Notes under the pieces: generated by a model
What the model was told of the DNA's origin: nothing
Databases searched by the model: none
The model's input: the letters and a program-made list of their open reading frames with translations, nothing else
Shown here: positions 46,791-60,985 of the stretch, piece after piece
How positions within the stretch are numbered: position 1 is the stretch's first letter
Layout of the letters: the number at the start of each line of letters is the position of its first letter
Program-made: the position numbers and the translations under genes
Assembly (NCBI RefSeq): GCF_030848805.1
Contig: NC_092367.1
Coordinates: 7,471,019-7,535,018 of the forward strand
Reading direction: 5' to 3'
Length of the DNA stretch: 64,000 nucleotides
From: Temnothorax longispinosus
Lineage: Eukaryota; Arthropoda; Insecta; Hymenoptera; Formicidae

Positions 46791-49700
46791 CTGCAAAATA
46801 AGTTATCCTATATACTAATATACCAACTATGCTGTATGCTACATCTTTTTATATCTCTTTTAAATTCGTCCTATATAATGTACAAATAATGTACCCATGA
46901 GCGTAGCACGGATATAAAAATTTGCTTAATTAAACTTACCACGTAAACTGGATCTCTCATTACGATCATAATTACCGGCATGGAATCGTCAACGAGAGCT
47001 AAAGGGCCATGTTTCAATTCACCGGCCATAATTCCCTCGCTGTGCATGTATGTCAATTCTTTTACTTTCTGCAAATAAGTTAAAGTGTGTTACAAGTTAG
47101 AATTGGTCGCGCGTAGTAACTTATTATCGCTTCTCTCTTCTCGCATACTTACGAGTGCACCTTCCATGCACGTAGCGAAATTGTATCCGCGCCCCATGAT
47201 CAACAAGGATTTGTGTTGAAACAAAGACTTGGCTAGTTCCTTAACTTTATCGTCAAGCTTCAATACTTCGCGAATGAGATTATCGAGATTTTTCAAGCCT
47301 TTGATAATCTGGAAAATATGCGTAAGATTTAATCACACTTTATTAAAAAAACACACGTAAAATAAAATGTTAAACTCTAGGTGAACGTACCTGTAAGCGT
47401 CTCGCGCGAAGAGAGATTCTGTCCTCGCTCATTACCAGTGCAAACATCACGAGAGAGATGAATTGCGAGGTGTAAGCCTTAGTACTTGCTACACCGATCT
47501 CGGGACCGGCGTTGATATGCACGCCACAATGAGATTCGCGACAGATACTACTGCCGACCGTGTTAGTTATACCCACGATAAGAGCTCCGCGACTTTTGCA
47601 ATAACGTAACGCCATTAACGTGTCAGCTGTCTCACCTGTTATTACGAATACAATAACTCAATCACAATCCAATAATTTTTATCACGTTAAAACGGCATTA
47701 TTTGCGATATTTTGACTTGAATTTTCTTATCCGCTTATTTTTCACATTTTTATTATATAATTCTGCGTTAATCGTTTCGTGAAGCCTTACCCGATTGAGA
47801 AATGAAAAAGCAGACGTCGTCTCGAAAAACTGGCGTATTACGATCCAAAAAATCGGATGCGAGCTCAACCATTACTGGCAATTCTGTCAGTTCCTCGAGA
47901 AGCTGCCGCGTAGCTATGGCAGAATGATAGCTCGTACCGCAACCGATTAGCATGAGACGTCTGCATCTTTTGATCTCGGGAATGTAATCCTGAAAAAGTA
48001 TATATATATTATATATACATTTTTTCCAATTTTTACCAGATTCTTTTCTCCCAAAACACTTTCGAAAAATTATATGCAAGAGTTACCTTAATTCCGCCTA
48101 AGGTGACTGAGTTGTCTTGAAAATTCAAGCGTCCCCTCATAGTGTTCACCACCGACTCTGGCTGCTCGAAAATCTCCTTCTGCATGAAGTAATCGTAATT
48201 GCCTTTCATGATCTGCTGGATCTCCATCTTCAGTGTCGTGATTTCGCGAGCGTGAGGATCATCCATGCAACGACGAAGACGATGAATACTCAGCGCGCCT
48301 TCTTTAACGGCTGCCACATCGTCATCCTATCGACATAATGCATGAGATAACTTTTTGCGATCTCGCCTAAAATTTGGTTAAACGTGCAACGGTCAATTCA
48401 CACCTCTAAGAATATCACGCGATTCGTGTGCTCGATTATGGCACTCGCATCCGAAGCGAAGAAATATTCGACCTCCTTATCCTCAAGAGGTTGAAACTCG
48501 GATGTACTCTCGCTACGTGGAATCACCGGAAGTTCTGGATTTCTGCCATGCGGACGATGATCTACGCAGAGATTGAACCGTTGTTCTATTTTACAAAGAT
48601 ATTAAAAAAGTCTATTTTTTAAGTAAAATATTATAATTTTGAAACTTGAAATTCTTTTAGAATACATGGAAAAAATATCGTACAAACAATGGAAAATAAG
48701 ATTCCACTGCAGAACTCTCCATTTTATTTAAAAACTACTCGGGAAAATAAGAGTAAAGCAAACATATACATATAGCAAACAATAGAGCATGATAAAAAAC
48801 CATCTACATTGCAATGGACTAATGATATTATCAGGATATATATATCATATTTTTGTATATATATTATATGTACATAACATATTATACATACAAAATTTAT
48901 TATTGCACGTATTATTGCGAATAGTACTTGTTTATTTTGCACCAAAGTTGTGTTAGTGATAAAAAAAATCAAAGTTGATATCTAAAATGTTTAAGATAAA
49001 AATGGTTGATTATTAATTTCTCTCAATTATTGTTACAGTTGTGCTAAATTTATATTACAGTTTCCGTTTTCTTATTGTAGCTACATTGAATTATGACGCT
49101 AAAAGCGAGAAATCATTTAAACTTTCTTTCTTACATTTTATTGAAATAAATTAGTTTTTTTTTTTGCATGCTACTATTGCTAGTACGCTCATTCGATAGT
49201 GTAGACAGATAGGATATACCAAAAACTCTTTTTTCAATTCATAAATTAACAGCTGTAAATTACAAGTTTATCGTGAATTACTAGCTCTAAATTTTGATTA
49301 ACTGTTACAAGATCTATTTTTGTTAAGAAGTGTAGAACGCATGCAGATTGAATTATACGTTTATTTGCTAATACGAGGTAACAAAGAGAGCTTTTGGTGA
49401 CAAAAAAAATCTAATTTACTTCGGCATAGAGCAAGAAAAGATTTCACGTTATTTCTCGTTTTTGATGTCATAAATCGATATGGCTATGCAGTAGAGAAAA
49501 TAAGAGTATTGAGTTATTTGCTCGTTTTCTTCTAAGCCCCACACCAGTTTGGCGCAATATAATATCATAATGTAATGAATACATATATTTTTTGAATACG
49601 AACAGCAAAAATAGCGATTATTGTATTGTATTTAGATATTCACTCACACATATCTCGCAATCTTGAGGAATATTAATATTAATAATATCCAAATATGTTA

Positions 49701-52700
49701 ATTAGCTCGCTGCGAGACAATGAGAATGATATCACCTCGACAACAAAACAAATAAAAATAATGCCATGATGTGTTCGATAACGGTAACGACACTAACAAC
49801 GATCAACAACACTTAACGGAATATATACATATTCTTATCAAGTAGTAGGCATGGTATAGCGACAATTATTCGCTAGCGATAACTATATAGTATTAACTAT
49901 GTATATCCCGAGAGTATGTTATATATTCCTCATCTACATTAATCGAACATTGGATAGGCAAAACTTGTTATAAGCGGAAAGTGGGAATAACTTGTAAATT
50001 ATACACATTATAGGAAAGGTTATAGGTAGTATACGTACGGAAAGCGTAGCGCGATATACCGTCCATCATCTATCCATCCATCCACCCATCCATCGTCTTT
50101 ATCCATAAAAGTCAGAAAGACGGCCAAGCGCTTGTAGTTAAAAATAACTGATTACATTTATTTACAACGAGCAAATCACACGTCACCGAGACAGTTAATC
50201 GGGCATAGAGAACAAGCGGAGAGAAGTTTAAACTTGATGTAAAGTATTACCTTGAGACGGTGCTTCACCTTCTGCACATATTGGGACGCGGGAAGGAGGA
50301 AAACGAGAAAGAAAACAAAAACAATTAGCGCACAAATAATGCCACAACGGTAACAGCATAATGATCGATATAACGGCAAATATAAATTTAATGGAACGAA
50401 TGAGTGCTGAGTGCTGTGTGCGGTGTGCGGTACAAAGAGCGAGCATCAAGCGCGTGACGAGCATTAATTTATTTGAAAAATAATACGTATTAAATTTTCT
50501 TCTAATTTCGTCTAATATCTATCGTTAAAGATTATTTTAAAAAGAAAATTATTTTAGATAAATTATTTTATTTTTTTTATCTAAAAAAGTCTTATTTAGA
50601 CATTATCTTAGAAATACAAAAATACTTGACATTAATTTTTATTATATACATGTACATGTATAAGACGCGAGATCTTAACTTTCTTCATGTTATATATGTT
50701 TTTTTACAAACTTTCCCCAACTTACACATCGTGTAAAAACCGCAGATTCTTGTAAGTGTAAAATTTATTCGTTTTACGGTTTACCGTTTACATTGTTTTG
50801 AAGGCTAACGTCTTCTGTCAAGGGATTACTCGTTAATCCCTTAGATTTTTATGTTTAACAATTAGATAAAACTCATTGCACTATGTTAGCACTCGGTGAG
50901 CAATAAAATCTTATAATCCTCAACATACTTCATCGCAATCGTTAAAATTCATTTATTTCTGTCTATTAATTTTAAAAATATACGTACCAGGTGTCTTACT
51001 TTTAATGCCAAAACTGCGCTCCTAAAGCCGCTTGAAAAAAAATTAGTGCTATACGCTATCATGATAGCGTTCGTGGATTTGTAAGAAAAAAATTATACAA
51101 GTCTCTTCTTGTAAGCAGGTTTGCGTTACAAAATGATTTATTTGGAATAAGAATAGAAATATGCCAATTAGCGAGCGAATGAGAGCATGTGTTACTGTGT
51201 TAAAGCGAGAGAACGAACATTGGATAACAGCCCGTGAATGATAAGAAACTGAAGACGCGATCTCGAATGCGACCGTCGAGATCGACGATGTTAACAAGAA
51301 ATTTTCACAAAAGACAATTCTACATAAGAATCGTACCGATTTAGGCATTCCTCAATCACTGGATCGTGCGACAGGAATAGAATAATGCATGCTCGATAGT
51401 GCATAATTTGCCGATTGTTAAGAATAAAAATCAAAAATCGAATGGATCAATGCGATATGCACATCGACAAGAAACATTTCGATTGATCACATATATAGAT
51501 ATCGTGGTACGAAGCCGTTTGTTTCGTTTTCTTATGCTCTCGTTACAGCGAGAGATTCAGTGCCAAGGACGGGAATCGAAATAAATTTAGTATAATAGAA
51601 TGTATATTATACCTTTGTTTATTGCGCATTGAAGATCGTCTGACGGCGTGAAAAGTTGTAGAACATAACCGCAAGGTGTTCATGCAAAAGAAACACATAT
51701 AATAATCCACATTAAACTCGTACGGAAAGAGAGCTTATATGCAATGCAATTTGCCAAAGTCTAGAGAAACAGACAACAAGTACTTGAATTAACAGTCATG
51801 CACCTACTCAAACTCTTTAACAATTACGATACTTATAGACAAAATGACAAAAAGGAGCAAAAAAAATATTGCAAGCCTAAAAGTAAATATATTAATTGAT
51901 TTCTATTTAACTATATCTATTATTATATTTAATTAATATTTAATAATATACATACATAAAGACTAACTCATAAAGACGCTAGTATCTCGAGAAATTTTTT
52001 TGTACAAATGAATACGCGTGATACTCTATATTACAATCGCAAGCATATGCAGCAATGTCTCTCTGATAAACGTTATCTCAATGAACATCGCACAAAAAAT
52101 TAACGCTGATATAATGCATTCGATCAGTTGCAGTATGCGATATAATATTTAAGTACGAGATGTATGTGATAACATAAATAATGAAGCCAGATATAGTTTA
52201 GTCGCACGAGCGTGTTGATCTCCATATCGACTTGTGATTTGAATTAATAGGGAAAAGCGCGCATGCTTATGTTAGTTAGTTATCAGTTATAGGTATTAGT
52301 CGCCTTTCTCTCGAACGTGGAATTATGTCGACACTGACAATTGACACTGCAGGTAGAGTGGATAGATAAAGATAAAAGAGATTCTAGAGCAATATAATAC
52401 AAACGTCTCTTCGTGCGTCTCCGCTGATTAATTATCGTGGAGACTACGCGTACCTAACGCTCTTTGCCTCTCGAGATATTAAAATAATTTATATTGATAA
52501 ATACAGACGATATGCTGAATCGACAGTTTATTACGATCTCGATACTTATCGTTTGACATTAGGAATAATCCCTTGATTTCTCGTGGCATAGATCGAAATT
52601 GGATCGATCTGTAATAATCAGACTTACCTTTTCCGTACAGAATAGGCACGTGATCAGTAGCCAGTCTCGTTTTCGTCTTGATACCAACGAGAAGCGGCGA

Positions 52701-55700
52701 TCCTCGCCTCGTAGCTACGCACTCGCCTGGGAAATACTTGCTTTTGAAGCATAGCGCGAAAGCCCCTTCCTAAAATAATATAATTTTTTTCGTTGTAATC
52801 TTACATTGGATTTAAGAAAACCTCTTGATAAAAGAAAATAGTGAAATAATTATAGAGCATTTTTCATTAAAGCATTTTCCATTAACGAGATAATCTATTT
52901 TCCTACGAAGAAAAGGGCTTTTGATTCATCCTTCCTCCGATATATTAATTAATTAGTAATTCTTACCAATTGCTGAACAACCTGCTCGACGAGCTCACGG
53001 AATGAATACGCGGGATGCTGTACCCAGAGATGATGAATCAATTTAGCGATAACTTCAGTATCAGTATCGCTTTCGAATACGTATCCTCTCTGTTGCAACA
53101 GAGTTTTAACTTCCTTGTAATTCGTCACGATACCTGCATTCAAGACAATCGTACAGAAAGAATCGAAAGAAAGATTCCGGGACGCGACGCATACATGGCG
53201 CACACATATACAATATTACGAGCATTACCATTATGAACAACGACAAAGCCGTGCTCGTTGTCAGAACGCTGAGGATGGGCATTTACCTCCGATGGAACAC
53301 CGTGGGTCGCCCATCGCGTGTGAGCGATGCCGACGTGGCATTGAGTTTCCGACTCGAAGTCAAGATTGGTGCCTACGAATAAACATCGTTGATTTTTACA
53401 TGACGACGAATGACAGGACCTTCGTGTATTTCTTTTTATGCGACAACGACAAAAGTGGTCGCGCGACGCGCAAGAAACGCGCGTCCAAGTGGTATCGCAA
53501 GTCTGAAAACTTCAGTCGGCACTTACGACAAAATATCTCCTCTTCGAGAGCCTTGACCTTTCCCTGCTTCTTAATAATCGAAATGTCCTTGCCATCCGCA
53601 CTGTCGAGGGCGACGCCTGCAAAAAGGACACTGTGTGAAAGAATTCCTATATAAATTCCAATACGGTGCAGATGTGTCGCCTCTTTTATTTATTCGCCAA
53701 GAAGCTCTCTTTCTTTCTCTTTTTCTTCGAACCATCGCATCGCGAATTAAAATGAAAACGAATGGAAAGAAATAGAGTGGCCGAATGGGATGCAGGTGGA
53801 ATCTAACTTGGACGGCAGAAATTCTATCCTTTTACCACGGTGGATATTCAAGGACCTTCTCTCTCTGACACGACATTCAAAACTGCAAGTATCTATTTAT
53901 ATGTTGAGAAAGTGCATAACGCAAGAATGTTACACAATTGCATGTTTTCCTCATAATATAATTAATATATAAAGCGAAAAACCGTGAGAAAGATTACTCT
54001 TCGACCAGTTTCAGATATTTTGTGAATTTTTCTTAAATATCTTGCATTTTTCTAGTATAAGGTATAGTCTATTAAAATGAATAGTCGTTGCTTTCCGTTG
54101 TTGCCTTATTTTTCTCTCTGTCTTTTTATCGCGAAATAATGCTTTCAACGCACGGCATTGTTTACATGAGCGGAAAGAGGATTTCGAGATTAGAAATATC
54201 GACTTACCTGCAGAATCATATCCGCGATATTCTAATCTCTTCAGGCCAACGACCAACAGCTCCAAGATCTCCTTTCTGCTCTTCGGCGTCAAGTAGTTTA
54301 GATAAGCGAAAATTCCTGGGAATTCAAAAACACAATTACTACATATATACTCGGATTTTCAACCACGTGCGATAAAAACACAATTGGATTGAATTATCAT
54401 TGACAGATATTATTGATAATGAGAGTCTATTTTCCATTAATGCTATGAATCATTTATTATTAATCATTTATTATTAATCTTCATGTATCGCATAATGTCT
54501 AACGTATTGGACGACCATGAAATTTACGTGTTTGTGTTAATTGACATAATTAGATATAACTAACGATATGACGATATGATAGAAGTTTTTTTAATATATC
54601 TATAATTCAATTTTTTCTTTTTAATTTAGCTACGTTTGTCTCTCTCGCTCTCCCCTCACCGTTCCTTTCTATTTCTCTCAATACTGTTTTATCTTATACT
54701 GTATTATTTTATCGCATCGTGCAAGTTTTCTGTATCTTTGCACAGTTCAATTGCTCCAATAAGCATTCATATGCATTTACTTGACATATTTAATTTAGAT
54801 CTAATATTGATTAATCACATATCTTTTATTATATTAATATACTTATTATATTAATATTTATATTAAGTGTATTGATATTTACGTATATTATATTAATATA
54901 CATTATATTAATTCCTTTATATTTTTTTTATTTTTTCTTTTCCAAATAATCGAATTTCTCTTTTCGCGATCTCTCACGACCTTCGGAATCGAGAGGCGGT
55001 GCTCAGTGGAATGAAGAGATGGCCTGTCACCTGGTGCGAATGTCTCTAATTTTATTTCTTATATTTGTTCTTGTATACTATTTATTTTAAAATACAACTA
55101 TAAATTCGTTTTCCTATGACTTTTCTGCAAAATGTATTCGATCGACTAAAGAAAACTAAAAACATTTATGGTAGGCGACAACAGACCATCTCTTAATTTC
55201 ATTGATCTCTGCACCGCCTCTTGATCCCGAAGATCGCCTTCGTGAGAGAACGCAAAAAGATGAAAAACAATTTGATTTAACGGGAACGCAAAAGATTGAG
55301 AAACATCGCAACGAAACCTTTCGTTTTATTCCTTTTTGTATTTAACATGCTAGTTTCAGATATGCAAAAACACAAACTATATAGCTTGATACTTGGGAAA
55401 TGACTAATCACAAAAATGTAGGAATTCCAGTTTCCTTTCTTTTTCTGATATTAAAAAAAAAACAATCTTATTGGTTTTTTACTTGTTTTTTTATATTGAA
55501 AAAATTTTTCAAATATTGCAGCTTTGTTATATGTAGGATGTATATTAATATATTAATATTACAATTGAAATAATATTAAGAAAATCTTTCAAAGTTTAAT
55601 ATTATATATAATATTAGAATCATACACGTAATAATTATAGCATGCAAATATGATTTTAGTAGTTGTTAAAATGTGAAGTTGGCATATAATTTAGAATATT

Positions 55701-57135
55701 TAGATCAAGATAAAAGCAAAATATCAGTTATAAGTTTAGCATAGAAATTAAAAACATTAAATGTATGCCATTATCGGACATCATTCATTGACGATACCGG
55801 ACGTTATTATGGGACGTTACAAAAATGCAAAATGTAAAACAAAATGCCCGTGAACGTTTGCGAGGAACAGGGAAGGCCGGAGATCCCGGTTGGCCTAATG
55901 ACGAGAGAGAACAGGTAATTCGAGATATAAGCGCGCCGGTGAAAGGGAAAGTTCATGCGCGTGAGGCTAAACGAAAGATTCGGTCATCAAGTCGCGGTTA
56001 TCGCCACATTATCGCGGAGCAACCGCGTCTTTATATGTATACACCGTCGAACTCCGAATAAGAATAGAAATCGTGTTTGGTTTATCCTAAACCAAAGGCT
56101 CTCCAAACCTTGCATCTTGTTTGGCTCAATTCAATTTGATTTATTTTCGATTTTTAATCAGAATCAGAAATCAATTTTATTTGTTTTTATTTGTAACAGA
56201 GAAAGAAAAAGGAAGAGAGAGAGAGAGAGGAATTCTTCTGTGTGTGATCGCTTTATAAAATTTTACATGTTCAATAAATCATCAATCAGTGATATTTCCG
56301 AAATTAAAACTCCTAATTTGGTGTTAATCGATTTTAATCGAGTAATAATAATAAAATATCTAGCAGAACTAACATAATTTTACTCGCAAAACACGGATAT
56401 ATACTACCTAGTAGAACAAAGTTTCTCTAATCTTATCGGCCAGTAATTTAATTTTTATTAACAGAACGAACTACGTTTTACAATTAGACTGCGCGATACG
56501 ACTGGAATATATTGATTTAAGCGAGTAGTTTCAACGTATTCTTTTCACAAAACTATTCTGCTATTGTTTCAATGTACACAGATAGATATCCGATACCATT
56601 ATCAATGTGCTACAACAATTCATAGCCTCCCGATGCTAATCAGATGGAATTACATACGAATCAAGTGCAGTCAAACACAATAGCGTACATTTCATAAATA
56701 TATATTTTGTCTCATTGTATGTAATTCCAGTGAAACATTACAGATTTTATATAAAATTTGCCATCCACAATGTTGATATAGTATTTAACCCTCCAGTGAG
56801 CGCGTGAAAATTTGAAACGTAAAAGGAGTGTAAATTACACCCTGCATTATTTATGCTATAAATATTAAATCAATTAATGTTTTTTTTTTTTTGTTTAATA
56901 TTATTTATTGATGCACATATCTCAAAGTATATTAACAGGTTGAAACTTTAACTGTAATGTGTTTTTTTTTCTTTTTTCCCCGATAATAGTCGGTTCTGTA
57001 TTGAAACTGTCCAGAACACTCATTTTTTACAAGATGTTGTAAGGGAGTGTAAGATACACTTCACGCGCCCACTGGAGAATTAAAAAAAGTTTCATAATTT
57101 AAACTTCTCTCGTAATAAATTTCATATTAGAACCC

Positions 57136-57169
<34 letters not shown>

Positions 57170-60100
57170 GAACCTCTCCCATTTTCAAGTAGGATTACTA
57201 ATTCATGGCTGAGAATGACTGCAAACAAAATGCGATATCCAAGCATACTTTTTATACAGGAAAGATCTAATATTCATTTTGGACGCATTCGCGATTGTCC
57301 CACTTTTACTTCGGTTGATTTCACTCCGAAAGTTTCCTGGGTATTTTTGTAATTCCCCCTCCCACCTAGATAACCACGATTCAGCCGATTGCGATATTGA
57401 TAAATTCTTTATAACTTTATTACATCTACTTATTTATTAAAGAGTCGTCATCTTTCAAAATCGTAATTAACTCGGAAATAAAATTATCAATTCGGCATAT
57501 CTGCATCGCCACTCGTCAGCAATGAAAATGCAGATACGTTCTACACTACGAGTACACAAATAAATGTCGATGTGTATTATAACATGATCATATGAACAAA
57601 CAACGATGCATCTGTTATCCTCGAGTATATCATTGACATAAGAATAAGATAAAAAATAACAGTGAAAGTAATATTAATAACTGACGCTTATCGAATATTA
57701 TTTATTTGCAACTTTATTAGCTTTAGCGATAAGGACTAAAATACTTTTTGCCTCGCAATAGTAAGTAATAAAAGCAAAATACCTATGTTAAGACACGTCA
57801 TTCTTTGAAAAATATCTACCGCGCATACCTCTATTACCTGCTGCAAGACTCTGTACCGTTATGAAACATAAGATGATAAAGTTCTGTATTTGCATTTTTA
57901 TTTATCGATCATGCATCCCGTTTTATAGAGGAAGACTGCGCGATCAGCTTTAGCAAGACTTGAATTATACTGAAAACGATAAGAAAGTTCTTCCCCCTGT
58001 GTGATTGATATACGAATATCCAAAGTGATCGCAAGAGTTTATTAGCAATTTTCCTTCTTTATTTGCGGAAATCAGCTGTAAAAGCGGTTTGATGTCGCGG
58101 ATGATAAGAAGCCTAGCGATAAAGAAGCTCTTATCGAATAAAAACGCGGCAGTACTTGAAAATTTCCGAGTATACCGTATTCTTCTAAAAGGCTGAAAGC
58201 GATTAATTCGAGAGACTTTTATCCGAGCTTTTATCATTTTGCTCTATCGAAGCAATGTCATACATGATAATCATGCTTGGGATTAATTGGACACATTGAT
58301 TGGAGATAGTCTCATGACAAGGAATACACCCTTGGACAGTATTTTTTCCGAGTAATTCCATTAGAGGGGTATACCCCTTCCGTATCATATTGTCAATAAC
58401 TAGCATTTTTCGCGTGCAATCATAGTCAATTACGTGCAATAATTGTATCTTGGACGGAAAAGCAGTACAAGTTGCGTTTTTTTTTTCTTAACACAAAATT
58501 TAACTGTTTCATCACTAATCGAAATGCAACCGACGTACACAAACGAGACCGCGGTTGAACGACCAGATACTCCAGACAGTTGATGGATAATCGTGATAGC
58601 GTCATCTAGCACGACGAACTTGGCCTTCCGACCTACTGACCACGATATTCTTCATATAAACGGCAATCACGGCAATCACACGGCAAACTCGATTGACGAG
58701 CAAATAACACGCACGCTGTTCGTTTATGTTTTTTTTTCTCCGGGTATAGACATCTATCCCTATTGAAACACAGTTTATTTCCTTTACTCTTTTAATTACT
58801 CTTTATTAGTCTTTAATTTACTCTTTAAATGTTATTCCACAAGCAGTTAAACATAAAACTTATATATAATATATAATATAATATAGCAAAAATTTACACA
58901 TAAAAATTATATAATTATTATATACAAATTACTATATATTTATGTAATATTACATATACATATATAACAAAGTAAAGTAAGAATATCTCGTGATATATTA
59001 GAATAAAATACTGGATATAACGCACACTATGTTGAATGATATATAATACCGAGTTCAGCATGCGTCCTCCAATAACAATCTAAATGTTCTAATACTTGAG
59101 ACTTCCCGCTCGAGAATATATCTCGTAATTGAATTTATTCGTAGCAGTAAAATCTCGCGCGGCAAACAAACAGGAACGGGGAATCGGAGAGAAAGGAGTC
59201 GCGTATCCGAAGGTGGATATCTCTGTCGCGTCTAAATGTCATATGTAACTGTCCTGTGCTATGTTGCTGCAACCCTCTCGCCTCAGCTTCGCTCAGGTTC
59301 GCACACCACGAAAAAGAGACTCGACTTTCACTCGACACTGCGCCGAGCGCCGAGTGTCGTCGGTCGTCGGTCGTCGGCATCGTTTCGTGTATCAAAAATT
59401 ACAATACGTATCACCACTACAAGTCATACGCCATGGTATAGTTGTAGCGCAAGAACATGCTCAAATCATTTTCCTATTGAAGTCGATCTTTCGTCTTGAA
59501 GATACGCACATTGATGATGGTAAAATATGCACAGATTTTTCAAGTGCTTGAATTATCAAGCTCGTTCCGAATTCCAAGCTCAAGCTTTAAATTAATCGCC
59601 CAAGCGTTTTGTGGCACCAAACTCCAAGATTTATGAAATAATTCAGAGTTTGCGTGGAAGAATTTAAGCTGATACTTGTAACACAAGCTCGGCGAGAAAA
59701 TCGAGAAATGATCTTATTTCGATCTTATGGAAAGATTTGTTTCTGCATGTACGTATTTTACATATATAGATATGATCGATTCCATTAATTATAAGATTAC
59801 GCTAGAAAAAAAATATTACTTATTAAAGAAAGTAAGTAGCTAGTTGGCGAATTAGCAATGCCGTAATAATTAATATTTCGATGTACACAACTCAAAAAGA
59901 GGTCATCGATCGTCGACCAAAGCACTTGCGATAATCTTTGGAATTTGGAAAGCGGTACGTCTTTTAAAAACGAGATAATTTTCTTAATCTAAAAATTGAT
60001 AATAACGGGTCGTTAATAAGCACGATCGTTAATCGCCACACACAGATATCTTCGCTAACTTGGTAGATACCTTCTTAACGGAAGAGGATGTAATCCAACA

Positions 60101-60944
60101 TGACTGTTACGTGTCGCAAATGAAGATTTAGCACTGCTGAGCCATTTGATAAATGCCGAAACAATCGAAACGTATAGGTCGACGCCCGAGGAAGCCGTGT
60201 CTCATACATAAATATATTCCACGGGAAAAATAAATGGCATGCTGTAGCTGTAACAACGTTCCTACGAGCGCATAGTAACGCATCGCCGACCGACGTCGCG
60301 ACGCGACGGCGCGGACGACGTCCTCTACGCTTCGATCAATTGTTATTCGTCTTATTCAAATTAATTCATTAATTACTCGAAAAATTTCATAATTATGTAT
60401 CAGCTATTTCAAACTTGACAAACAATGTTCAATCTTAGAAATAATACGTACTGCAGAATACTTACTCACTACCGGCACTATTATGCCGGTAAGATTAACA
60501 TCCGCTGAGCGCTTTCTTATGAAGAAATCTAATTTAAAAAAGGCTTTCGTCGACTATCGGTGACACGATCGCGGATCGAAAATGTAATTCTGTGAAACTG
60601 CGAGACTTGCGCAAATCCTTTCGTAATCTCGTATAATGACTCTTCCGTGTTACACCATCTCCATCTCGACCGATCGCGCCGAAATTTCGAATAAAAGTAA
60701 CGTAAACTGTCGTAAAAATTCGTGAAATTGTTTGAAAACAAAAACTATCGCAAGACGTGAAGAATTTACGTTGTCAAATCCATTACAACTGCATAGTTTC
60801 GTGTGTGATGTTATCGATATCGTCTATGAACTATGAACTGGTATTTTGCTATAAATTAGTGATATGTATTTTGTTAAATATAGTAAATTATTACGTCAAC
60901 ACACACACAATTTTCTGTGTGATTGTATATATGTATATACGTTT

Positions 60945-60985
<41 letters not shown>

